From NCBI GenBank assembly GCA_029212425.1, contig JARGNC010000060.1, forward strand, positions 1 through 12,772: DNA of 12,772 nt. Direction: 5' to 3'. Source of the stretch: Phycisphaerales bacterium (GTDB lineage: Bacteria; Planctomycetota; Phycisphaerae; Phycisphaerales; UBA1924). The notes beneath the pieces are model-generated. The model had not been told where the DNA came from. It worked only from the letters and a program-made list of their open reading frames with translations, and made no database searches. The translations under genes and the position numbers were made by a program. This document shows, one piece after another, positions 6,623 to 12,772 of this stretch (the stretch's first letter is position 1; every line of letters begins with the position of its first letter).

Positions 6623-7267
6623 ATGAATTACAAAGTAACTGCAATGGCTGGACTGCTCGTGAGTGCTCCTGCTATGGCTGGCGTAATCAATCACAACGGC
6701 ATGAGCTACGAAACTGTGAGCTGGACCAGCTTGTCTACTGAAACGAACACCGCGACCGGCACTGCTGGCTCCGTGAACTTCACTTTCAGCAGCATGGAAC
6801 TCTCATCAGAATCGGTGACCTCAAGCAACTTTGACACCGGAATGATGCAATCCATCTCGTTCCGTGGTGGTCTCGAAGGCTTGACCTCATTGACCTTTGA
6901 TCGCTCAGTCGCGTCCGTGTTGATCTTCGTTGGTAACCCTGGCGATGTCACCCCACAAACCCTGTTCGGTCGCTCCGTATGGGACTTTGATGACGCTCTT
7001 GATGTTTCGGTCGCTGCAAGCGATTACGAGCAAGGCTTCACCATCTCAGAGGGCAACCTCTTGGACAACGCTCTTGTTCCAAACTACCAAGTCGGCGGCT
7101 CGATCGAAGTCACTGGTACCAACCTGACTTCACTTCTCTGGGATCAATCCACCAATGGTGGTTCGGACCAGATGCTGATCAGCTTCGCGATCGCAACCGT
7201 TCCTGCTCCATCGACCGCAATCGCGTTGATGGTTCCAGGTCTGCTTGCTGGCCGTCGCCGTCGCTAA
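6623..7267 (+). CDS. Secreted PEP-CTERM-like protein, paralogue 2 of a tandem pair
   Basis: A 214-residue exported protein, homologous to the gene at 5713. The signal peptide MNYKVTAMAGLLVSAPAMA is cut near residue 19. The mature protein shares the landmarks NHNGMSYETVSWTSLS, LTFDRSVASVLIFVGNP and LLWDQSTNGGSDQMLISF with its partner. It is shorter by a gap near residue 75-90, where paralogue 1 carries an extra segment. The tail is VPAPST, a hydrophobic stretch and RRRR, the planctomycete PEP-CTERM-like layout. No enzymatic motif is visible; a beta-sandwich surface or matrix protein is a reasonable guess. It has its own candidate promoter and a strong terminator. As in paralogue 1, the + strand here lacks the G excess seen elsewhere in the window. 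Confidence 0.92.
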   Translation: MNYKVTAMAGLLVSAPAMAGVINHNGMSYETVSWTSLSTETNTATGTAGSVNFTFSSMELSSESVTSSNFDTGMMQSISFRGGLEGLTSLTFDRSVASVLIFVGNPGDVTPQTLFGRSVWDFDDALDVSVAASDYEQGFTISEGNLLDNALVPNYQVGGSIEVTGTNLTSLLWDQSTNGGSDQMLISFAIATVPAPSTAIALMVPGLLAGRRRR

Positions 7268-7302
7268 GACCTCGAGTTTCACGACTCAGACCTGACTCAA
7301 AG

Positions 7303-7334
7303 CGGGCCACCTTCGGGTGGCTCGTTTGTTTTTT
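7303..7334 (+). terminator. Intrinsic terminator after PEP-CTERM-like paralogue 2
   Basis: A 9-bp stem with one G-T pair (7303-7311 with 7316-7324) is capped by the stable TTCG tetraloop and followed by TTTGTTTTTT (7325-7334). It lies 35 bases beyond the stop and insulates recQ from the paralogue pair. Confidence 0.9.
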
Positions 7335-7406
7335 GAAGGATGTATTTGTCGTTCGATTTTTGTTGTTTGTTTTCGCAGTGATTCCGCATTGTTTGGGGGG
7401 ATTCAA

Positions 7407-7412
7407 TATACT
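7407..7412 (+). promoter_or_regulatory. Candidate -10 element placing the recQ transcript start at its ATG
   Basis: TATACT at 7407-7412 is followed by only 6 bases before ATG 7419, so transcription would start at or next to the start codon. No convincing -35 is seen 16-18 bases upstream. No Shine-Dalgarno sequence stands at a normal distance before the ATG. The 10-mer TATACTCGCT here also occurs at the promoter at 2548-2557. Confidence 0.4.
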
Positions 7413-7418
7413 CGCTCT

Positions 7419-9305
7419 ATGCCTACCGATTCGCGGACATCTGTTTCTGATCCATTGATTGCTGAAGCGGTGCATCGGGTGTGGGGGTTTGATTCGCTGC
7501 GTCCGATGCAGGAGCTTGCGATCAATGCTGGGGTCGAGGGGCGGGACTGTTTGACGGTGCTCCCGACTGGGGGCGGGAAGAGTTTGTGCTATCAGGTTCC
7601 GGCGCTGGTGACTGGGAAGGTGACGATTGTTGCGTCGCCTTTGATTGCGCTGATGCGGGATCAGGTGCGGGGATTGGAACTCAATGGGTATGGAGCGGCG
7701 GCGCTCCACTCTGGGGTTGAACCTGAGGAAGCACGCGAGATCATCACCAAAGCGTTTGATGGCTCCATCAACCTGATCTTCGCGGCTCCGGAGCGGTTGG
7801 TGACTCCGGGTTTCAAGACGATCCTCGCGTCGCTGCACGATGCGGATCGGCTCGGCGGGATCGCGATTGATGAGGCGCACTGTATTTCGCAGTGGGGTCA
7901 TGATTTCCGTCCCGAGTTTCGTCGGCTCAAGGAACTGCGGGCGGTCGCGCCGGGGATCGGGATGCAGGCGTTTACCGCGACGGCGACGCCTCGGGTTCGG
8001 GACGACATTGTTGAGCAACTCGGGCTGGTGGATGCAGAAGTGCTGGTCGGGACCTTCGATCGACCGAACCTGTGCTACCGGGTTCAATCACGCAACAAGA
8101 CGGCGGATCAGGTCGCTGAAGCGGTGCGGCGGCACCGGAGCGTGGGCGACAGCGGCGGGACGATTGTCTACTGCTTGAGCAGGAAAGATACGGAGACACT
8201 GGCGCAGGAACTCATCGAGCACGGGCTCGATGCGGATGCGTACCACGCGGGGCTCAGCGAGAAGAAGCGGATGTCCGTGGAGCAGGCGTTTCTGAATGAG
8301 ACGCTTGATGTGGTGGTCGCGACGGTCGCGTTCGGGATGGGGATTGATCGGAGCAATGTTCGATTGGTTGTGCATGCGACGATGCCCAAGAGTGTGGAGG
8401 CGTATCAGCAGGAGACGGGACGCGCGGGACGCGACGGGGAACCTGCGGAGTGTTTGCTGCTGTATTCGCCGAGCGATGCGGGGCGGTGGGAACGGCTGAT
8501 CGGGTTTGGTGCGGAGGAATCCGGCGCGGATCCTGCGGGGCAGCTTCGGCTCATCCGCGAGATGCGGACGATGATCGCTTCGATGGGGTGTAGGCACCAG
8601 GCGCTGAGCGAGTACTTTGGGCAAGAGCTTGCGATTGATCCTGAGGTTGGATGCAAGGCGTGCGATGTGTGTCTTGGAGAAACGGAAGTCGAGCATGATT
8701 CGACGAAGGTGGCGCAGGTGCTGATGTCGGTCGTCGCTCGGACGGGGCAGCGGTATGGCGCGGCGCATGTGTGTGATGTAGCGCGAGGGAGCAAGGGCGA
8801 GAAGGTCTTGAGCAGGGGGCATGACGAGCTTGCGGTCCACGGGCTATTGGGGTCGTATTCGAAGGCGCAGCTCTCGATGTACCTCGATCAACTGATTTCC
8901 ATTGGTGCGCTCGAGCGGGTGGTGGAGGATCGGTTTGAGACGCTGCGGTTTGGGGAGCTTGGGGTGTCGGTGATGAAGGGGGTTGGGGATGTGGTGCTGA
9001 GCAATCCGATCGGGACCGGTTCAGCGAGCAAGGAGCGGGTGCGAGGACAGAAGTCTGGACGCGAGGCGATCGTGCTCGATATGGATGAGCGGGTGTTGTT
9101 TGAACGGCTACGTGGGTTGCGGACGAGCATCGCGCAGGAGCGTGGGGTTCCGCCTTATGTGGTGTTCTCGGATGCGACGCTCCGGGCGCTGGTGAAGGAT
9201 CGGCCGACCAATCGCATCGAGATGCTCCGGGTCAAGGGGATCGGACAAGCGAAGCTCGATGCGTTTGGGGATGTGTTCTTGGAGGCGTTGTCGCAAGATG
9301 TTTAG
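7419..9305 (+). CDS. recQ: ATP-dependent DNA helicase RecQ
   Basis: A 628-residue RecQ helicase, a 3'-5' DNA-unwinding enzyme of recombination and replication-fork repair. The N-terminal motor has Walker A PTGGGKS at 49-55, SPLIALMRDQV just after, the DEAH box at 151-154 followed by the RecQ-specific CISQWGHDFRPEF loop, then TATATP. In the second motor domain motif VI is QQETGRAGRDG near 330-340. The RQC zinc site has four cysteines, at about 391, 412, 415 and 418 (C-x20-C-x2-C-x2-C). An HRDC domain fills roughly 556-628. I take ATG 7419 as start; a longer frame back to 7317 runs through the preceding terminator and is unlikely. There is no clear ribosome binding site, and the transcript may be leaderless. 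The 3' end overlaps the acetyltransferase gene by 8 bases. Confidence 0.97.
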   Translation: MPTDSRTSVSDPLIAEAVHRVWGFDSLRPMQELAINAGVEGRDCLTVLPTGGGKSLCYQVPALVTGKVTIVASPLIALMRDQVRGLELNGYGAAALHSGVEPEEAREIITKAFDGSINLIFAAPERLVTPGFKTILASLHDADRLGGIAIDEAHCISQWGHDFRPEFRRLKELRAVAPGIGMQAFTATATPRVRDDIVEQLGLVDAEVLVGTFDRPNLCYRVQSRNKTADQVAEAVRRHRSVGDSGGTIVYCLSRKDTETLAQELIEHGLDADAYHAGLSEKKRMSVEQAFLNETLDVVVATVAFGMGIDRSNVRLVVHATMPKSVEAYQQETGRAGRDGEPAECLLLYSPSDAGRWERLIGFGAEESGADPAGQLRLIREMRTMIASMGCRHQALSEYFGQELAIDPEVGCKACDVCLGETEVEHDSTKVAQVLMSVVARTGQRYGAAHVCDVARGSKGEKVLSRGHDELAVHGLLGSYSKAQLSMYLDQLISIGALERVVEDRFETLRFGELGVSVMKGVGDVVLSNPIGTGSASKERVRGQKSGREAIVLDMDERVLFERLRGLRTSIAQERGVPPYVVFSDATLRALVKDRPTNRIEMLRVKGIGQAKLDAFGDVFLEALSQDV

Positions 9306-9756
9306 ACCTGAACTGATTGATGCAAAGGAAACCTATCCGCTGCGCCAGTCCGTGCTGCGTCCGACGCTGACGATTGATCAGGTGGGGATGGAACATGATG
9401 ATCTGGAGACGAGCTTTCATGTCGGGGCGCGATGCACCGATACGGGGAACATTCTTGCAATCATGACGGTGATGCGTGATCCACTTCCTGATAGGACGAC
9501 AGGAACGGGCATGATGGCGTGGCGGATTCGGGGGATGGCTTCGCATCCTGAGGCACGCGGGACGGGCGCGGGGGGTGCGGTGCTTGCGTTTGGGATGGCG
9601 CATGCATGGGGGAGGCACAACGATCTGATCTGGTGCAATGCACGTCGGGTCGCGTATGGGTTTTATGAGCGATACGGGTTTGAGATTGTGAGTGATGAGT
9701 TTGAGATCGAGGGGATTGGGCCGCACAAAGTGATGGTTCGGCAAACCGATCGGTGA
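9298..9756 (+). CDS. GNAT-family N-acetyltransferase
   Basis: A 152-residue cytosolic acetyltransferase. The acetyl-CoA pyrophosphate loop is RGTGAG (87-92), after the strand RIRGMASHPEA. The typical WCNARRVAYGFYERYGFE segment is at 112-129. This pattern occurs in small-molecule GNAT enzymes; the substrate is unknown. ATG 9298 lies inside the end of recQ, overlapping it by 8 bases in a different frame, and GGAGG at 9281-9285 precedes it. Translation is therefore probably coupled to recQ. A longer frame from 9259 would only add out-of-frame recQ sequence. The gene ends 7 bases before the converging glycosyltransferase gene, with no terminator between. Confidence 0.92.
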   Translation: MFRPELIDAKETYPLRQSVLRPTLTIDQVGMEHDDLETSFHVGARCTDTGNILAIMTVMRDPLPDRTTGTGMMAWRIRGMASHPEARGTGAGGAVLAFGMAHAWGRHNDLIWCNARRVAYGFYERYGFEIVSDEFEIEGIGPHKVMVRQTDR

Positions 9757-9763
9757 GGATTGA

Positions 9764-10702
9764 TCAACGCTCGGCTCGGAACCAAGCACGCCCCAACCTT
9801 GAGAGGTTCCTGGGAACACAGATCGACAGCGGTCGGTGCTGGATCGCTCTTTTGGCGTATCCTTTGAGCGAGTCTCGTGTCAGGGGATGCTCGCGTTTGG
9901 CGCATTCACGGACCACACGCCATGCGGCGTTCGATAGATAGCGTTTTACGGCTCGCTTTGTCTGTGCGTTGTGTGATTCGACGATGGATGCGTTGTGCTC
10001 GAAAAGCTTTTCGAGGGCGTCAGCGTGCGTCGCGAAGCGGAGACTGGAGAGTCCTGCGGAATGAATACGGTATGTATGGAGTGGTTCGTTGATCGCTACT
10101 CCGTGGGCGCGAGCGGAGATGCGGATCTTGATATCGTAATCTTCGTAGATGGATTGATCGGGTCTGTAACTTCCAGCGGCACGGACGATTTCTGTTCGAA
10201 CAAGTTCGCTTCTGTACAGACACCCTTTGGGAAACTCTCGCAAGAGGACTCTGGTGCTGAGGTCGCCTGAGGGGAGGTTGTTTGTGGTGTCCCATTCGTG
10301 CAGGGGGTTTGCGTGCTCATCGGTGAAGATGAAGTTTGTGTATGCGAATCCTGCTTCGGGGTTGTCGAGAAGGGCTTGTTCTTCAAGCTCGAGCTTTCGT
10401 GGTGCGAAGGTATCATCGCCGTCCACATAGGTGACTAGGTCACACTTTGTATGCTGGATCGCAAGGGATCGGACGGCGCTGATCCCGCTGTTGTTGTCTT
10501 TGAGTATTGGTTCGATGAGTCCGGGATAGCGGTCGGCGTATTGTCGGATCAGATCTTGAGAGCCGTCGCTGGAAGCGTCGTCGATGATGAGGATTTGATC
10601 GGGTTGGCGTGTCTGTGCAAGAACAGAATCGATGGTCTCTGCGAGGAGTTCACGCTGGTTGAACGAGGGGATATACACCGTGATGGTCGGACGCTCGCTC
10701 AT
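9764..10702 (-). CDS. Glycosyltransferase family 2 protein
   Basis: A 312-residue GT-A-fold glycosyltransferase of family 2, acting in the cytosol at the membrane on surface or extracellular glycans. The N-terminal part shows ITVYIPSFNQRELLAETIDS, the nucleotide-sugar site DDASSDGS at 41-48 and the metal-binding DGDD at 94-97. YEDYD with the catalytic-base region lies around 186-190. No membrane helix is seen, so this is not a synthase of the cellulose or chitin type. ATG 10702 lies 2 bases after the stop of the methyltransferase; a TTG at 10708 overlapping that stop would add two residues. It is the last gene of the minus-strand run beginning with nuoN. The acceptor and sugar donor are not predictable. 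Confidence 0.94.
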   Translation of the reverse strand: MSERPTITVYIPSFNQRELLAETIDSVLAQTRQPDQILIIDDASSDGSQDLIRQYADRYPGLIEPILKDNNSGISAVRSLAIQHTKCDLVTYVDGDDTFAPRKLELEEQALLDNPEAGFAYTNFIFTDEHANPLHEWDTTNNLPSGDLSTRVLLREFPKGCLYRSELVRTEIVRAAGSYRPDQSIYEDYDIKIRISARAHGVAINEPLHTYRIHSAGLSSLRFATHADALEKLFEHNASIVESHNAQTKRAVKRYLSNAAWRVVRECAKREHPLTRDSLKGYAKRAIQHRPLSICVPRNLSRLGRAWFRAER

Positions 10703-10704
10703 GA

Positions 10705-11430
10705 TCAAGACTCGATGCGCTTGTAGAGGAGGTCATGGTAACTTAAGCGGGCGGCGACTTCGTAGCGTGGTGTCAGGATCTCGTTGATTGATTCAGGATC
10801 ATTGACTTCGACACAGATGAATCGTGGAGCGTGACGGGAGAAGTCCAATCCTCGGAGCGCTTGGGGTTCGTAGCCTTCGACATCGAGAGAGAGCAGGTCG
10901 ATGGTTTGATTGGGTGCGTGCTGATCGATGACAGCGCTGAGCGTGGAGAGCGGGACAGTGATCGGTTGACCGATGAAATCTCCCTGATGCTTCTTCGCGA
11001 GTTCGAAGTGAGCGTGTTCCGAATCACCCAGTGAGTTTTGAACAACGCTCATGAGTCCGGCACGCTCGATGGTAATGGAGTCTGATTCAGTGTTTGAGTC
11101 TCCGAGAGCGCACTGGATGACTGTGGACTCTTTGCGGATCGCTTTGCAGTGTGAGGCGAGTTCTGGAATTGGCTCAATAAGCAGTCCGGTCCATTTGAAA
11201 CGGCGGGCTAAATAGAATGTGTTGCTTTGTTCGTACCCATCATTTGCGCCGGATTCGATGAAGAAACCGGGTTGGTTTCCGAGTTCTTTGCAGAGGTATT
11301 CCGCGAGGGAGAGATCGAGGCCGTTGAGGCCTGGCTTAGAGTACTTGTAGGTGCCAATGAGTTCGTGGAAGGGTCTGCTGAAGCGCCGGCGCCGGTAGCT
11401 GCGTCCGATGAATTTTGTGCTGACGGTCAT
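10705..11430 (-). CDS. FkbM-family methyltransferase
   Basis: A 241-residue S-adenosylmethionine-dependent methyltransferase of the FkbM type. The SAM-binding motif is FFIESGANDGYEQSN (56-70), with IEPIPE at 85-90 following the second strand. The family signature LLSLDVEGYEPQALRG is at 179-194. FkbM-type enzymes O-methylate sugars or polyketides and are common in gene groups for surface polysaccharide. Its place between a membrane-protein gene and a family-2 glycosyltransferase fits glycan modification. The start ATG 11430 shares ATGA with the stop of the upstream gene, so translation is probably coupled. The N-terminal 20 residues are basic (GRSYRRRRFSR), which is unusual for a purely soluble enzyme and might contact membrane or nucleic acid. 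Confidence 0.93.
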   Translation of the reverse strand: MTVSTKFIGRSYRRRRFSRPFHELIGTYKYSKPGLNGLDLSLAEYLCKELGNQPGFFIESGANDGYEQSNTFYLARRFKWTGLLIEPIPELASHCKAIRKESTVIQCALGDSNTESDSITIERAGLMSVVQNSLGDSEHAHFELAKKHQGDFIGQPITVPLSTLSAVIDQHAPNQTIDLLSLDVEGYEPQALRGLDFSRHAPRFICVEVNDPESINEILTPRYEVAARLSYHDLLYKRIES

Positions 11431-12275
11431 CCGACATGCTCCGAGGATTCATTGACTTTTGCAGCTTTCTTCTTGGCCTTTCTTGCTTGATGTTTGTCTG
11501 TTTTCATGTTGATCATTTCGAGCACGAACGCGAAGACGATCGCGAAGTAGATGTAGCCTCGGTTGAAGTGTTCGCCGATGCCTTCAGCGACGAGCAGCAC
11601 GCCGATGAGCACCAGGAACGCGAGCGCGAGGTTCTTCATGGACGGGTGCTTGTTGACGAAGTTGGCGATCGGGGTTGCAAAGGTGATCATGACCATGATG
11701 GCGATGATGACGGCGGTTGCCATGATGTAGTAGTTGGTGGTCATCCCGACAGCGGTGATGACGGAGTCGAGGGAGAAGACGAGGTCGAGGAGGATGATCT
11801 GGGTGAGGACTTTGGCGACGGTTGTGCCTGCGGCTTTGAGGCCGGGACGCGCGTGTGGATCGTTTTTGTGTTCTCCATCGCCTTCGACGAGGTGGTGGAG
11901 TTCGAGGACGGCTTTGAAGATCAGGAAGAGTCCGCCTCCGATGAGGAGGAGGGATTTTCCTGAGATGGGTCGATCGAGGACGGTGAAGAGTGGTTCGGTG
12001 AGTTTGACGATCCAGTACGCGAGTCCGAGGAGGATGAGGCGCATGACCATCGCGAGGAGGAGTCCGATGGTGCGGATTCTGGGTCGCTGTTTTTCGGGGA
12101 GTTTATCGGTGAGGATCGCGATGAAGACGACATTGTCGATGCCGAGGACGACCTCGAGGACGGTGAGGGTGAAGAGCGCCATCATCCCAGCGACGGAGAA
12201 GAACGCAACGGTCGCTGGATCTGCTGGGATCGCGGCGGCGTCGCTTGCAAGGGTTGTCAGGAGGATGGAGTTCAT
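11427..12275 (-). CDS. TerC-family integral membrane protein (probable metal transporter)
   Basis: A 282-residue multi-pass membrane protein of the TerC family. Signatures are LEVVLGIDNVVFIAIL (40-55) and DLVFSLDSVITAVGM (164-178), the two acidic halves of the family's inverted repeat. A third acidic helix, FVLEMINM, lies near 250-257. Relatives such as Alx and YoaE-type proteins have been tied to manganese export and tellurite resistance. A cytoplasm-side loop at 126-145 is rich in His and Glu (HHLVEGDGEHKNDPH). The C-terminus from 258 is highly basic then acidic (KHQARKAKKKAAK). The start ATG 12275 overlaps the nuoN stop by 4 bases and its stop overlaps the next start by 4 bases, so it sits in a coupled run. 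Substrate is unproven. Confidence 0.94.
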   Translation of the reverse strand: MNSILLTTLASDAAAIPADPATVAFFSVAGMMALFTLTVLEVVLGIDNVVFIAILTDKLPEKQRPRIRTIGLLLAMVMRLILLGLAYWIVKLTEPLFTVLDRPISGKSLLLIGGGLFLIFKAVLELHHLVEGDGEHKNDPHARPGLKAAGTTVAKVLTQIILLDLVFSLDSVITAVGMTTNYYIMATAVIIAIMVMITFATPIANFVNKHPSMKNLALAFLVLIGVLLVAEGIGEHFNRGYIYFAIVFAFVLEMINMKTDKHQARKAKKKAAKVNESSEHVG

Positions 12276-12772
12276 TCGTGTTCGCTGTGGTCTGCTGGGT
12301 CAATCAATGCATGGCTGCTGTCGTGCGAAGCTTGGTGGGCGCGATCCGGAGCGTTGAAACTCGCGGCGTGGAGTGCGGCGTTGACCAATGGCTGAGAGAC
12401 GAGCAGCAGCAAGACGACACCGATCGCGGAGCACGCGCCGGCGATGCGGCGCGATGCGTACGGCGAGAGGGTGATCGTTGATGGTGCTTTGTTATCTCCC
12501 TTGTCGAGGTATGCGACAGCGACCAAGCGGAGGTAGTACACCGCGGCGATCGCGGAGTTGATGCCGAGGATGATGACGATTGGGTATTGTCCGGCGCTGA
12601 TGCCTGATGCGAAGAGTCCGAGTTTCCCGATGAATCCGAGGAGGGGTGGGAATCCGAGCATGGAGAGGGCGCAGAGGACGACGGTCCATCCGAGGAGGGG
12701 ATGGGTTTTGCACAGACCACGGAGGTCTTCGATGTCGTCGGCGTCTTGGCGGTTGCCCTTTGAGTCCTTCTT
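12272..12772 (-). CDS. nuoN: NADH-quinone oxidoreductase subunit N, C-terminal part, partial
   Basis: The gene continues past the right edge; 166 C-terminal residues are in the window. The stretch DLRGLCKTHPLLGW followed by MLGFPPLLGFIGKLGLF matches the late transmembrane segments of NuoN, an antiporter-like, proton-pumping subunit of complex I in the inner membrane. The FIGK lysine lies in the conserved membrane-embedded charge line. SAIAAVYYLRLVAVAYL follows, as in the family. After the last helix (near IGVVLLLLVSQPLV) the protein carries an added, soluble, histidine-rich tail (HQASHDSSH and HSEHE) of about 30 residues, not usual for NuoN. Upstream nuo genes should lie to the right. The stop shares ATGA with the start of the TerC-family gene. 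Confidence 0.93.
   Translation of the reverse strand, partial: KKDSKGNRQDADDIEDLRGLCKTHPLLGWTVVLCALSMLGFPPLLGFIGKLGLFASGISAGQYPIVIILGINSAIAAVYYLRLVAVAYLDKGDNKAPSTITLSPYASRRIAGACSAIGVVLLLLVSQPLVNAALHAASFNAPDRAHQASHDSSHALIDPADHSEHE

Noticed and set aside
7317..7418. An N-terminal extension of recQ
   Set aside because: It would start inside the terminator hairpin at 7303-7334 and adds residues unlike RecQ N-termini.
7179..8840. Two long minus-strand reading frames (7179-8087 and 8088-8840) opposite recQ
   Set aside because: Both lie antisense to well-supported RecQ motifs, are dominated by Arg, His and Pro, and arise from the G/T-rich codon bias of recQ. No family motif or ribosome binding site is present.
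11436..12357. Plus-strand frames opposite the TerC-family gene (11436-11963 and 11734-12357)
   Set aside because: One is an acidic Asp/Glu/Val low-complexity translation, the other a basic Arg/Ser/Met-rich one; both are mirror frames of a membrane protein with clear TerC signatures.
1..12772. CRISPR array, tRNA or rRNA genes, insertion sequence ends or phage genes
   Set aside because: I scanned for regularly spaced repeats, cloverleaf-like segments, transposase motifs and terminal inverted repeats and saw none that hold up; all regions are explained by ordinary genes and short intergenic gaps.

Overview
The window looks like chromosomal DNA from a planctomycete, most likely of the Phycisphaerae type. 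Three secreted proteins end in the same C-terminal pattern: V/IPAPS/A, then a hydrophobic stretch, then RRRR. That is the PEP-CTERM-like sorting tail known from that group. The DNA is moderately GC-rich, and the + strand is G/T-biased almost everywhere regardless of gene direction. The organism assignment is inference from these signs; no rRNA or other marker is present.

Layout. 1-1588: the tail of a VOC/glyoxalase-like gene and a YhgN/MarC-family membrane protein (+) face a short-chain dehydrogenase (-). 1675-3903: a PEP-CTERM-like secreted protein (-) and an uncharacterised protein with a possible N-terminal helix-turn-helix (+) diverge from a strikingly symmetric promoter pair, and each has an intrinsic terminator. 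3872-5438: a clade-3 haem catalase (-) shares a bidirectional terminator with the previous gene; a cluster of inverted half-sites lies just upstream of its start. 5439-7334: a possible 43-residue small ORF is followed by two tandem paralogous PEP-CTERM-like proteins (+), each closed by a strong terminator. 7407-9756: RecQ helicase and a GNAT acetyltransferase (+) overlap by 8 bases. 9764-12772: a tightly packed minus-strand run reads, in transcription order, nuoN (3' part), a TerC-family membrane protein, a FkbM-type methyltransferase and a family-2 glycosyltransferase. The first two junctions are 4-base ATGA overlaps and the last has a 2-base gap.

How the genes fit together. The catalase removes hydrogen peroxide and probably has its own regulated promoter. 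RecQ and the acetyltransferase look translationally coupled. The nuoN run joins a respiratory-chain subunit to a probable metal transporter and two enzymes of the kind that decorate surface glycans, which suggests co-transcription more than one pathway. The three PEP-CTERM-like proteins are probably exported and processed by an exosortase-like system encoded elsewhere.

I did not find CRISPR arrays, tRNA or rRNA genes, insertion sequences or phage genes. No gene-free stretch exceeds 300 bases. The observations most worth a second look are the mirror-symmetric divergent promoter (2480-2553), the uncharacterised protein beside it, the candidate operator of the catalase gene, and the local loss of strand bias over the paralogous pair.
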